Numbered from the stretch's first letter, positions 34,079 to 43,044 are shown. The stretch is 64,000 nt of DNA from CAZLMG01 sp964560765 (GCA_964560765.1 CAZLMG010000020.1:1-64000), one strand, 5' to 3'. A program made the numbers and translations. Notes: generated by a model from the letters alone, not told the origin.

Positions 34079-34576
34079 GTGCGAATCCATCTGCCACTTG
34101 TTTTCGTGATGACTCTGAGTTTAGTTGGCGCACCAGCTTTTGCCGAGCAGCCATCCGATTATTTTGAGCAAGCGCAAGCTGCGTTTTCCAGCGCCACCCT
34201 TCCTGATGCGTCCATGGTTAAGAGATGGGCCAATGGGGGAGGTCGCCATTGCGTGAGTTCCGAACGCGGTAATGCTCATTTGCCATTTGAAGAGCTTTCC
34301 GTGCAGCTGATAGCGGACCCCGTGCTCGGCAAAGTCGGCCAAGTGTCGCTCCGCGTGCTCGTGCCAAATGTAACCCCGCCTGAGTATGCATACAACGATT
34401 CGCATCTGCTGACGTTCAAACAAGACGGCGAGTTCTCCTGGGAAAGTAACGAGCGTGCTGTCGCCATCCGCCAGTTGACTTCCGATCGCTCTCTTTACGC
34501 CATTGTTCGCATCGATGACGCCACGGGCACAATGTATTGTTGGGCTTGGGTGGGGTATGAGAAGACCAGGCCGTAA
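34079..34576 (+). CDS. Secreted protein of unknown function
   Basis: The product is 165 residues. GTG 34079 has GAGG seven bases upstream, and the N-terminus is a clear signal peptide (LPLVFVMTLSLVGAPAFA). The mature chain (SDYFEQAQAAF...) has one Cys near residue 58 and one near the end (TMYCWAWVGYEK), which could form a disulfide. I recognise no family. It is not obviously in an operon: the di-haem gene diverges upstream and a promoter-like site lies between it and the next gene. Confidence 0.6.
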   Translation: MRIHLPLVFVMTLSLVGAPAFAEQPSDYFEQAQAAFSSATLPDASMVKRWANGGGRHCVSSERGNAHLPFEELSVQLIADPVLGKVGQVSLRVLVPNVTPPEYAYNDSHLLTFKQDGEFSWESNERAVAIRQLTSDRSLYAIVRIDDATGTMYCWAWVGYEKTRP

Positions 34577-34679
34577 CGTTTTTGGTGTCGGCTCTCTGCA
34601 TTAACCCCTGGCCCTCACCGTTGAACTTTTCGCATCAGCGGCACCCCACCCAAGGATGTGAAAAATAACGGGAAAACAC

Positions 34680-34707
34680 TCAAGTTTTCCGTCAATTTTT
34701 CCGATAA
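34680..34707 (+). promoter_or_regulatory. Possible sigma28 (FliA)-like promoter
   Basis: TCAAGTTT begins at 34680 and TCCGATAA spans 34700-34707, with 16 bases between TCAA and TCCGATAA, the same layout as at 11990-12017. Seven of eight positions match the GCCGATAA half-site of enteric FliA promoters. Transcription would start near 34715, 27 bases before ATG 34742. Confidence 0.45.
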
Positions 34708-34741
34708 ATACCAAAGAATTTTTCACGTCCGGAGGTCATGG

Positions 34742-35257
34742 ATGACTACCGCAAGCTTGCGCACCACATTGATCGGCGCGCTGTTCGCTTTCTGGGGTTG
34801 TGGCGATGCTAAGTTTTTTGGTCTCACACCAACGTCGGAAAGTAACTTAGGCAGCGACTCGGCTACCGATCACAGTGTCATCGAAGTCGAACGATCAGAA
34901 GAAGTTCTCGCCAGCGCTGAAACACCAGCGTCCGTGGAGACTCCCGCAACGGTGGTCGCGCCTGGTCCATGCGCCCCGAAAAATGCCCGCCCCCTCGCGG
35001 GACTCACAGTCACTCTTAACGAGACCACAGGACTATTGACAGTCACTGGCGACGACAATGGCAATGTTATCGTTCTGTCAGGCACTGGTGCTCCAGGTGA
35101 AGTGGCCATTGGTGATTCACTCACTGAGCGGCCCGTGATTTTCCCGTGTGTCGATCAACTCGCCGTTTACGCCGGTGGCGGCAACGATAACATCGTCTTC
35201 AATGCTTCGCCCGCAATGGTAAACATTCGCGGAGTCCGGGTGGATGGTGGAAATTAG
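34742..35257 (+). CDS. Small lipoprotein with RTX-like glycine-rich tail
   Basis: The product is 171 residues. ATG 34742 has GGAGG six bases upstream; an in-frame ATG at 34658 lies before the promoter-like site and is rejected. The signal peptide ends in a lipobox (LFAFWGC). A Ser/Thr/Glu-rich linker leads to a short beta domain (LTVTLNETTGLLTVTGDDNG) and a YAGGGNDNIVFNA segment resembling one haemolysin-type Ca2+-binding repeat. It may bind Ca2+ weakly; the function is unknown. The gap of 168 bases to the next gene leaves operon membership open. Confidence 0.65.
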   Translation: MTTASLRTTLIGALFAFWGCGDAKFFGLTPTSESNLGSDSATDHSVIEVERSEEVLASAETPASVETPATVVAPGPCAPKNARPLAGLTVTLNETTGLLTVTGDDNGNVIVLSGTGAPGEVAIGDSLTERPVIFPCVDQLAVYAGGGNDNIVFNASPAMVNIRGVRVDGGN

Positions 35258-35425
35258 CGGCGGCGGCTGCTGCCTATAACCCACCGATACTACCCTGATA
35301 ATCAGCCAGATCTCGCAATCTAACCGAACGGACTTCGTAGCTGGCAAAGAAGTCACTCAAGCCCACTCGCTGCCTTACCGACAAGTCTGTACTGATTTTG
35401 TCGGATGTTGCCGCGAGAGGTGCCC

Positions 35426-36673
35426 GTGTCCATCGATAACCTATTTTCCGTCCCAAAAGCTTGGGCAACGAGTGTATTACTTGCAACCGTAATTCTGCTC
35501 GGGGAAGCAGCTTCGGCGCAGCAAATCGTGCAACGTCCATCGCCACGCCAACAGGCTTACAAAATCTTCACTCTGCTGACGGGCTCTCCCCCCAGCGATG
35601 CAAAGCTTTCGCGGATGGAGAGAATGCTCGTTGCTGGCGAAAAACTCCAGGCCGCGCTCGAAGCAATTGATGACGAAAGCGGCCTCTTTTATGAAGTTAC
35701 GCTTCGTCGCATCGCCGCTAAATGGACGAACGTCGACAACTCCCCACGCGTCACCTTCAACGATGGCATCGCCCTTGTCTTGGGTCTCGTCGCTGCCGAT
35801 GAAGACTTTCGGCAGGTGCTTTTTGAAGACAGGGTCTATGTCGGCAATAGTGAATATCCTGGGGTAACCAAGCTCTTTCATCCCTACTCGACAGTCAACA
35901 ATGATCACTATGCATCAACGGCCAACAATGCGACTTACCAATCGATTACTCAAGCCGCCAACGAACTGAGCGTTCCTATACATAAGCTACTCATTGCCGC
36001 CAAGCAGTCCGATGTCAGCAATCTTCTCGCTCCGGGAACTTCTGGATTTTTCACCACCCGGGCCGGGGCGGAGGCTTATCTGCTTGCCGGCACCAATCGC
36101 CGAGCCGTCGGAATTGGGGCGATGGAAAAATTCTGGTGTCGAAGTATCGACGAGCTTGCATCGACAACACGCCCACACTTCATTGCTCAGGACGTCCCGC
36201 GCGACCCAGGTGGCGATGCCGGAGCCTTTATCAATACTTGCGCCGGTTGCCATTCCGTCCAAGATGGCCTTCGCGCCGCCTATGCCTACCATGACTTCAC
36301 GACAACGGCGGGCGTCATCTACACGCCTGGAACCGTTGTTGCCAAGGTGGTGCGTAATGCCCACGAGTTCCCCGAAGGTATGCGCGCAACGAGCGACGCC
36401 TGGCGCTCCAACTGGGGCCCCGAACACGATTTCTTGGGGTGGCCAAAAACGACCAGCGGCAATGGCATCAAGTCGATGAATAAGGCATTTGCCGATAGTC
36501 GCCAGTTTTCAGTGTGCATGGCGGAAACCGCCTTATCGGCAGTGTGCGATGTTGATGCTAAGCGAGCTGACTTGCGCACCCTGGTGGAGAACCTAGCCAA
36601 CGGCTTTGAAAAAACTCAGTACAACATGCGCCAGCTTTTCGCCAATGCCGTCTTAACCTGCACGGTGGACTAA
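35426..36673 (+). CDS. Exported mono-haem protein, first gene of a cytochrome/Tat operon
   Basis: The product is 415 residues when started at GTG 35426, which has GAGAGG five bases ahead; ATG 35405 lacks a ribosome site. A signal peptide ends at AASAQQ. A helical first half (YKIFTLLTGSPPSDAKLSRM) leads to one CxxCH (NTCAGCHSVQDGL, near residue 277). The rest has Cys residues (FSVCMAE, SAVCDVD, LTCTVD). I recognise no named family; the start of the mature part recalls the repeated LTGxPP segments of DUF1588/DUF1592-type cytochrome proteins. The next gene starts three bases later, so this is the head of a tight operon. Confidence 0.7.
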   Translation: MSIDNLFSVPKAWATSVLLATVILLGEAASAQQIVQRPSPRQQAYKIFTLLTGSPPSDAKLSRMERMLVAGEKLQAALEAIDDESGLFYEVTLRRIAAKWTNVDNSPRVTFNDGIALVLGLVAADEDFRQVLFEDRVYVGNSEYPGVTKLFHPYSTVNNDHYASTANNATYQSITQAANELSVPIHKLLIAAKQSDVSNLLAPGTSGFFTTRAGAEAYLLAGTNRRAVGIGAMEKFWCRSIDELASTTRPHFIAQDVPRDPGGDAGAFINTCAGCHSVQDGLRAAYAYHDFTTTAGVIYTPGTVVAKVVRNAHEFPEGMRATSDAWRSNWGPEHDFLGWPKTTSGNGIKSMNKAFADSRQFSVCMAETALSAVCDVDAKRADLRTLVENLANGFEKTQYNMRQLFANAVLTCTVD

Positions 36674-36676
36674 CCC

Positions 36677-37396
36677 ATGCAAGCCACTTACACAAAAGAT
36701 CAGCAGCAGCTCCGCAATTGTTTGAATAAAGTTGCGTCCGTCGCCGCTTGTATTCTTCTAGCCTCGGGTTGCTCACTCTTTGAGGGTGAAGATGAAGAAG
36801 AGAAGAAGGGAAAGCCAAAAATAGCTAGCCAAGTTGCTGCCGGATCGAGCGAGGAAGCGCCAGCACCCTCCTCTGAACCACCATCCGAGCTGCTACAACT
36901 GACAAACCTCCCCGAACCGCAAAAACTGGCCACATTCGACAGTTTTCTGCGGCGGCTGACGACTGTTTCCGGCGTCTCCATTAAGGATGCCACCTTAACC
37001 ACAGTTTACAATCAAGTAACGTTCAATTTACCAACAACGACAGAGTTAAATTTGTCTGGGTCCAACGCCGTCGCCATCTTCAAGCTATGCGCTACGGTCG
37101 CCGAACTGATGCACAATTCGGTCGCCATTCGGGCGGCTTTTTACGGTCCTAACTATAATTTCACGGCGACTACGGTCGATGACGCCTTCGTCCGGAGCAC
37201 CATCGATATTCTCACTCAGAAGTTCTGGAGCCTCGGACTATTAGACCAATCACTCGATGCAGGTGATTTGCAGGATCTGACGACCCTGGCCACTGATATT
37301 CGCAAGGATCTACCAGTCAATGGGAATGCTCGACCGCGACTGGCCATGGGCTTGGCAACCGCAGTCTGCGCATCAGCTCGATCCGTCATTTATTAA
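36677..37396 (+). CDS. Lipoprotein of unknown function in the cytochrome/Tat operon
   Basis: The product is 239 residues. The signal peptide with lipobox (ACILLASGC) is preceded by a long N-region. A very acidic/Lys stretch (EGEDEEEKKGK) and a Ser/Pro/Glu linker follow, then a mostly helical domain of about 150 residues with one Cys pair possible (FKLCATVAEL, AVCASA). I recognise no family. It starts three bases after the mono-haem gene and ends 27 bases before the Tat protein gene, so it is probably a dedicated outer-membrane partner of the exported complex. Confidence 0.65.
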   Translation: MQATYTKDQQQLRNCLNKVASVAACILLASGCSLFEGEDEEEKKGKPKIASQVAAGSSEEAPAPSSEPPSELLQLTNLPEPQKLATFDSFLRRLTTVSGVSIKDATLTTVYNQVTFNLPTTTELNLSGSNAVAIFKLCATVAELMHNSVAIRAAFYGPNYNFTATTVDDAFVRSTIDILTQKFWSLGLLDQSLDAGDLQDLTTLATDIRKDLPVNGNARPRLAMGLATAVCASARSVIY

Positions 37397-37423
37397 ACCC
37401 AGTTGCTAAAGGGCATGCTGCCT

Positions 37424-38917
37424 ATGTCGACAGATGAAAAACCGAAGCTTGATTGGGTTGCTGGGGATCCCGTGGCGGCAAATGGCCATCGCCTCCGGAC
37501 CCGTCGTGACTTTCTAAGTGCCGGCGCCATTCCGTTTTTGGGCTACGTGATGACTCCAAGCGTCTTTAGCCTCCTACGGAGCGGGCAAGCCCAAGCCAGC
37601 GGCTGCACGCCAGCCGTCACTCAGCTCAACGGAGCGCGATTACCTGTATTCTCCATTGAGGCCGCCGGCGGCGCAGGGTTGGCCGGTAGCGTGGTGGCCA
37701 TGGGACAGGACAATCAATTTCTGCCCGACGAAAGCTACATCAAACTGAGTTGGGATACGGCGCTAGCTCCCAGTCGCGTTGGTGTCGACACCACCTATGG
37801 CCTGCCCATGTATGCAGGAAATGGCAATGGCTTCCTCGCGGGACTCAACAGCGTCACAACGGAAGCAGTTCGCAACTTAGTCAACGGCATTGCCCTACCA
37901 AATGTCAGCATGGATGACTCCAACGGCAACGCCAAATGTGCATTATCAGCTTTGGCGCGGCTATCGGATCTGAGTTACTTACTTGTGCACACCGTTGGCA
38001 ACTCCGATACGGCAAACGGCACGCGATCTCAATCGCCTGTTGGTGGGTTACCAGCGTCGATTAAGTCATCGCTCATTCGCACGCCGAACGACGCTATTTC
38101 CCTCGTCACCCCTGGGAATCTTTTCAACCTCCTCGGCGCCGAGAAGGTCGAAAAAATTCTAAATTCAACGCGCAATTTAAGCGCTCGCGCCTTGACGGAA
38201 CTCAAGTCAAAGGGAGTCGAGGAACAGATCGCAGAAACCATGAAGTGCGCTTACTCGGATGCTCTTGGTCAGCTGACTCGCTTTGGCGCCAACGATGTAT
38301 CGCCCGTCAACGACACTCGCCTGAATACAGTTTTCAACTTCAATGATGGCACCCAGTCGACGATTGGCACCATCGCCAAACTCGTCCTCGACGGACTAGC
38401 TGCCTGCGGCAAGATGACATTCGGTGGCTATGACTATCATGGTAGTGATGCGGCAACGACCCGCGGACGTGATTTCACCCTCGGCACCAATGTTGGCCGC
38501 ATCTTTCAAGCCGCCTTCAATTGCGGCCAGCCCGTGGCCATCTACATTCATTCCGATGGATCGGTGGTTGCCTCCGGCCAAGGCACACCCAATGCTGATG
38601 GTCGCTTTCCGTGGGTTGGCGATCGTGGCAACTTGGGGATGGATGTTTTTATGGTTATGGGCAAACCGGGAACATCAAGGCCAACGCTGACATCGCCGGG
38701 GCATTCCATTGGTTGGTTCAATCCCGCGCCTGGCGTCGCCACAAGCTCATCACGCATTGCCAATAGTCCGACCAATGCCGCTTACTGCGTCCTGTACAAC
38801 TATCTCGCACTGCTCGGCCGCGAGGGCGATCTGAAGCAGGCGCTTGGCGGTGCCGCTGATCCATTCGTCGGCAGCGATGCGGCCATGTACAAGAAGTTCA
38901 ATCGGATTGAGACGTAG
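37424..38917 (+). CDS. Tat-exported protein, DUF1501-like
   Basis: The product is 497 residues when started at ATG 37424; nearer upstream starts (37403 TTG, 37415 ATG) have poor spacing to AAAGGG. A twin-arginine signal (TRRDFLSAGAIPFLG) shows that it folds before export. The C-terminal half has YDYHGSDAATTRGRD, IFQAAFNCGQPVAIYIHSDG and a Gly-rich end, resembling DUF1501 proteins of the alkaline-phosphatase-like superfamily that occur beside DUF1592/DUF1800 cytochrome proteins in planctomycetes and related groups (family knowledge; weak match). A bound metal is likely, since Tat substrates often carry cofactors. It sits between two exported redox lipoproteins. Confidence 0.7.
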   Translation: MSTDEKPKLDWVAGDPVAANGHRLRTRRDFLSAGAIPFLGYVMTPSVFSLLRSGQAQASGCTPAVTQLNGARLPVFSIEAAGGAGLAGSVVAMGQDNQFLPDESYIKLSWDTALAPSRVGVDTTYGLPMYAGNGNGFLAGLNSVTTEAVRNLVNGIALPNVSMDDSNGNAKCALSALARLSDLSYLLVHTVGNSDTANGTRSQSPVGGLPASIKSSLIRTPNDAISLVTPGNLFNLLGAEKVEKILNSTRNLSARALTELKSKGVEEQIAETMKCAYSDALGQLTRFGANDVSPVNDTRLNTVFNFNDGTQSTIGTIAKLVLDGLAACGKMTFGGYDYHGSDAATTRGRDFTLGTNVGRIFQAAFNCGQPVAIYIHSDGSVVASGQGTPNADGRFPWVGDRGNLGMDVFMVMGKPGTSRPTLTSPGHSIGWFNPAPGVATSSSRIANSPTNAAYCVLYNYLALLGREGDLKQALGGAADPFVGSDAAMYKKFNRIET

Positions 38918-38929
38918 GAATCGAATTCG

Positions 38930-40327
38930 ATGTCCAGGAGCTTAACCATCATTCAGCAACGTGCGGCAGCCACTTGGCTGCTCCTGGCGATCGCATTTTT
39001 CGGCTGTGCTGAAGAAGATGAGTCGAAACCATCCTCGAAAACGAAGAGCTCCGAAGTCGCTAACTCCTCTCAGACCATCGAGCAGAATCTTGCAGAATTC
39101 TCCTTTCGCAATGACCTGCACCCAGTTCTGACAAAGAATTGTGGCGCCTGCCACGGTGCTTCCATATCCCCGAAATTCGCCGTTGCTGAGCCGGAAGTCT
39201 CCGAACAGACTTTGCGCGACGCCGGTAAGATAAACCTCAGCGAGCCCGCCAAGTCGCGGATCTATCTACGCCTGCACGAGGATCAGCATAACTGCTGGAG
39301 TCAATGTTCTGACGATGCAAGTGTGATGCTCGGACTACTGGAGCGTTGGGCAGCGTCACTCGAAGACAAGACAGCTGACTCGGGCGCCGCACTGCCCTTG
39401 CCCAAAATTGTGACTCAGCCGCTGAAGCTGAGCGATCTCGCGTATGACATTCAGCCCAATCCTAACCCTGATGGCACATTCTATTTCGAGGCTGAAATGG
39501 GCGAAATCGATCTGCGCACTGGGACGACGATGGTACGCGTGCCCGGATCTGGCACCGCCTCTGGACGCAGCTATGTGGAAACACCCGTGGGCACCACCAT
39601 TCGCGAAGATAACCGCGGCTGGATTCAGTTTCCCTTGGATATTCCTCAGCCCGGAATCTACACGGTTTGGGGCCGGGTATCGGGTTCAAACATGTTCGTC
39701 GAAGTGTACGACCCAACGGACCCGCCACCCGGAGAGGGCACGCCTACGCGCATCAGCTGGAGCTTTCCAGCTGCACCTGCCGGGCAGCCAGCTACTTCTT
39801 GGCGCTGGGGCTCACTTAAGGCCCCCAACAGCAGCACGGTGGCCAGACAGTTCAGTCTGCGCGCTGGCCGCGCCTTTATTCGCGTCCTCAGTAATGCGGC
39901 AAATTCACGCTTAGACGTCCTGGTGGTGACGGCGAACCCTTTCTTCGATCCAGAGCAAGCCTATCAAACGACGCCGCCAAATCACCCGGTCCTTCGCTAC
40001 TCCTTGGTGGAAGCGACAGGCATTTCTGATCTATTCCTGACAGTGCAAGCACGCACAAAAACTGAAACCAGTCTTATCTTCAGCCATCCAAGTCTCTGGC
40101 TCAGTCGCGACGGCGTCTATGTTCGCGGCCTGCGCCCCATCATTAACGGCGAAAATCTGAAACAGTATGCGACTTGGTCAGAGATTGACTTGGGAGTCTT
40201 AGCTCCGGGCGACCAACTTTATGTACCACCGATGATTGCCATCATCCCAGCAGACGCCACGATCGCCTGGGGATTTGACCTCATTGAACCCGCAAAGGCC
40301 GACCGCGGCGGCGGAGGTGCACCGTGA
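38930..40327 (+). CDS. Mono-haem lipoprotein with a CBM6-like beta domain
   Basis: The product is 465 residues. The lipobox is LAIAFFGC. Residues 60-140 form a cytochrome-like module with CGACH and a WSQC segment. From about 170 to 350 a beta-sandwich region reads FYFEAEMGEIDLRTG... YVETPVG... GWIQFPLDIPQPGIYTVWGRV... SRLDVLVVTANPF, the pattern of CBM6/galactose-binding-like modules. The end is another strand-rich region. A haem lipoprotein with a carbohydrate-binding fold suggests a redox protein docked to a glycan or to the envelope. It starts 12 bases after the Tat gene and overlaps the next gene by four bases. Confidence 0.75.
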   Translation: MSRSLTIIQQRAAATWLLLAIAFFGCAEEDESKPSSKTKSSEVANSSQTIEQNLAEFSFRNDLHPVLTKNCGACHGASISPKFAVAEPEVSEQTLRDAGKINLSEPAKSRIYLRLHEDQHNCWSQCSDDASVMLGLLERWAASLEDKTADSGAALPLPKIVTQPLKLSDLAYDIQPNPNPDGTFYFEAEMGEIDLRTGTTMVRVPGSGTASGRSYVETPVGTTIREDNRGWIQFPLDIPQPGIYTVWGRVSGSNMFVEVYDPTDPPPGEGTPTRISWSFPAAPAGQPATSWRWGSLKAPNSSTVARQFSLRAGRAFIRVLSNAANSRLDVLVVTANPFFDPEQAYQTTPPNHPVLRYSLVEATGISDLFLTVQARTKTETSLIFSHPSLWLSRDGVYVRGLRPIINGENLKQYATWSEIDLGVLAPGDQLYVPPMIAIIPADATIAWGFDLIEPAKADRGGGGAP

Positions 40328-41421
40328 TCACGATGAACCGAATCATGGGTCAATGGTTGCTGCTCGCGATATTGCCGGCGCTCACCGGCTGCCGCGACTA
40401 CTGGCCGTTCGCTGACGAGGAAGATAAGGCAAAAGGTTCTAAACGAGCGCCCCTCAGCAGCGCCGAAAGCGAAGTTTCACCGCCGAAGCCAGACCCGGTC
40501 TTTCACTTCATCTATCCCGACTCACACACGATCATCAAGAACCCTACATTCCGCTTTCAACTCGAGGTGGAACACGTACCGGAATCTGGAACTTGGGGAG
40601 TCTACCTGACCGATGAGGCAGGCAAGACGACGGAATCTGATGCGATAGCCGAGCAGATTAGTGGAAATACCGACCACTTTGAGTGGCCGCTCTATGCGGT
40701 TCCCGACGGAACCTACTTTGCATTTGCGAAGCTAACGGTACCAGACGCCCCAGATATTTTAGCGACGTTGCCACACGCGCTCATTGTGGACAGAATTATC
40801 GGCAACAATCTCCCCCCCACGCTCACCATGACAGGCATAGTCCCTCGCACGGTCTTACTCAATACAGCACCTCGCACTTTGCAGCTGACCGCGAGCGATC
40901 CAGAAGGCGACCCTCTCAAGCTGCAATTCGAAGTTAAAAAGTTTCCTGATTTAGTCTGGCAGCCTGTCCTATCACCCCTGGAGCCCAACAGCACAGAACT
41001 AACGTACGATTGGGACCTCTCGAGTTTAGACCTCGGCATTTATGAATTACGGATCGTTGCAACCGATAGTATAGGGTCAGTGGCTGTTGCATCTGCGAAT
41101 GGCCAGTTTGGCATCGCACCGGCGTCAATAAACTACACTACTCATATTCGGCCATTTTTGGATTCCTATTGCGTGTCATGCCATCACCCAGACAGTGCAG
41201 ATGCAAGCGCTAAGGCGCGGTTTTTGGCCGATGATGCCAATCTTGAAACAGCAACCATCGGCATTGTTCCCAAAGCCAATGACACGGGACAGAATGGGAT
41301 TATGGGACGCATGCGACGCATGGACTCGGCGCGTATGCCTAAAAGCGGCAGCCCCCAGCCAACAGCCCGCGAACTAGATATGTTTCAACTGTGGATTTGG
41401 AACGGCCTCGCGCGCGATTGA
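40324..41421 (+). CDS. Lipoprotein with Ig-like domains and a C-terminal haem motif
   Basis: The product is 365 residues. GTG 40324 overlaps the TGA of the gene before (GTGA) and has GGAGG six bases upstream; ATG 40333 is possible. Lipobox: LPALTGC. Two Ig-like modules lie at about 60-165 and 165-265 (ASDPEGDPLKLQFEVKKF is cadherin-like), then a cytochrome-like module with CVSCH near residue 285 and a MPKSGSP segment. This is the last gene of the five-gene operon begun at 35426. The repeated haem modules across the operon suggest an outer-membrane-attached electron-transfer chain or oxidase complex. Confidence 0.75.
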   Translation: MITMNRIMGQWLLLAILPALTGCRDYWPFADEEDKAKGSKRAPLSSAESEVSPPKPDPVFHFIYPDSHTIIKNPTFRFQLEVEHVPESGTWGVYLTDEAGKTTESDAIAEQISGNTDHFEWPLYAVPDGTYFAFAKLTVPDAPDILATLPHALIVDRIIGNNLPPTLTMTGIVPRTVLLNTAPRTLQLTASDPEGDPLKLQFEVKKFPDLVWQPVLSPLEPNSTELTYDWDLSSLDLGIYELRIVATDSIGSVAVASANGQFGIAPASINYTTHIRPFLDSYCVSCHHPDSADASAKARFLADDANLETATIGIVPKANDTGQNGIMGRMRRMDSARMPKSGSPQPTARELDMFQLWIWNGLARD

Positions 41422-41456
41422 TGTTTGATCTTCCCAACGTTCTTAAATTGGATTAG

Positions 41457-42800
41457 ATGTCACCCATGAATTGGCGCGATCCATCTATCCTTCTCTTCGG
41501 CATAGCCGTCATCCTCTTTACGGGAACACTGCTCGTGTTGTTGATGCACCTGCGCACTGCTCGCCGCAAAATAAAGGACGAAGCCGCCGAACTCAAAAAA
41601 TTGACGCATGAGAAATTGCTGCTATCAGCGCTCATCGAAAACTGTGCCGACTTCATTGGCATCGCCGATCCTGATGGAAAGCCTATTTACGTTAATCCCG
41701 CAGGAAAAAGGATGGTCGGATTACCAGCCGATTTTCCGATCGAACGCACGCAGATTCACGATTACTACCCGCCGCACGAGCGCGACTTTGCGCAAAATGT
41801 CATCTATCGTGAAATGGTCGACAAAGGACTATGGCAAGGCGAAACACACTTTCGAAACTTTCAGACAGAAGAGTCGATACCCGTCTCCGACACTCACTTT
41901 ATGATTTACGCTCCCAACTCGAAGACTGTTCTCGGCATGGGAACGATCACTCGCGACATAACGGATCGAATCGCGCGCTTCAAGGCAGAAACCGAAACCA
42001 AGATGAAGGCTGAATTCCTGGCCACGATGAGTCACGAAATACGCACGCCATTGAGCATTATCATCGGCTATTCGAAGCTGCTGCTGGACGGGAAATTGCC
42101 TGATTCAGAGCAGAAAAAATCGATCGAAGCCCTTCACCGCACCGCCCAGCAATTACTCTCCCTCATTAATGACGTACTGACGCTGTCGAAAATGGAAGCT
42201 GGCAAGTCGGAGCCCTTGGAACAAGCAGTAAATCTGCCTTTGCTGATTCAGCATTTGCTTGCCCAGTTTCATCCGCTCGCGGCGGAGAAAGGCATCGCGC
42301 TATCAGTACGTGCAAAGCAAAAATTGCCGTCACAAATTATCACCGACGAAATGAAACTGAGGCAGATTCTGGCCAACCTGCTCGGCAACGCGATCAAATA
42401 TACAAACGCTGGCGCCGTATCCATCGCCGTAGGGTGGGCTGCGGATGCAGGGCTTACGAACGACGTTGGCAAACTCCAATTCTGGATCAAAGATACTGGT
42501 CAAGGCATTCCGCAAGCCTACCGGGAAAGCATTTTTGAAAAGTTCACCTCGGTCAGCGTCACGTACTCTAGCCACACTGACAGCACGGGCCTCGGACTTA
42601 ACTTAGCTCGCCAACAGGCACAAAGCCTGAAGGGAGATGTGATTCTTCAAGCATCTGAAATAGGCAAAGGAAGCACCTTCTTTGCCGACATCGCCACAAA
42701 AGTACCAGAGACCTGCCGTTGGCTCAGTCCAATTGAATTTGAAGGGCCGCTTTCATCGCAAAGCGCCCTATCTGGTACAAAAAGCCCATCGTTGCCCTGA
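41457..42800 (+). CDS. PAS-domain sensor histidine kinase, 3'-truncated hybrid
   Basis: The product is 447 residues. One membrane segment (ILLFGIAVILFTGTLLVLL) is followed by a PAS domain (ENCADFIGIADPDGKPIYVNPAGKRMVG), then HisKA (FLATMSHEIRTPLSIIIGY, His in SHE) and HATPase_c (LLGNAIKYTN, DTGQGIP, GLGLNLARQ). The protein ends soon after in a short tail with no receiver domain. The DNA just after it encodes the end of a receiver in another frame (42785-42949), so it was once a hybrid kinase. It starts 35 bases after the cytochrome operon and may be co-transcribed with it. The kinase core looks complete, so it may still signal through a separate receiver. Confidence 0.85.
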   Translation: MSPMNWRDPSILLFGIAVILFTGTLLVLLMHLRTARRKIKDEAAELKKLTHEKLLLSALIENCADFIGIADPDGKPIYVNPAGKRMVGLPADFPIERTQIHDYYPPHERDFAQNVIYREMVDKGLWQGETHFRNFQTEESIPVSDTHFMIYAPNSKTVLGMGTITRDITDRIARFKAETETKMKAEFLATMSHEIRTPLSIIIGYSKLLLDGKLPDSEQKKSIEALHRTAQQLLSLINDVLTLSKMEAGKSEPLEQAVNLPLLIQHLLAQFHPLAAEKGIALSVRAKQKLPSQIITDEMKLRQILANLLGNAIKYTNAGAVSIAVGWAADAGLTNDVGKLQFWIKDTGQGIPQAYRESIFEKFTSVSVTYSSHTDSTGLGLNLARQQAQSLKGDVILQASEIGKGSTFFADIATKVPETCRWLSPIEFEGPLSSQSALSGTKSPSLP

Positions 42801-42949
42801 CCGCGCAAGTACTGGCCAATCAGGAGCAGGAGTTCATGCGCGCCGGATTCGATGACTTCCTGATTAAGCCGTTCACAAGCATCCGCTCAACTCTTGGCCT
42901 CGAACTTGCACGTCAGTGGCAAAACAAGAATCACGCAAACGATTCTTGA
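42785..42949 (+). pseudogene. C-terminal remnant of a response-receiver domain
   Basis: Starting within the kinase 3' end but in another frame, bases 42785-42949 read PIVALTAQVL...MRAGFDDFLIKPFTSIRS and stop at TGA 42947. This is the second half of a REC domain (the T of LTA and the conserved K of KPF are there). The first half with the phospho-accepting Asp is absent. A deletion of roughly 70 codons with a frameshift would explain it. Confidence 0.8.
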
Positions 42950-43044
42950 AGGGTGGCGATTCTTAAGTACCAACTTATCGCCCAGCCAATCACTCAGATT
43001 CAAGGGGATTGGAGCTGCTTTCAACTTTAGTGAGGAGATGAATC

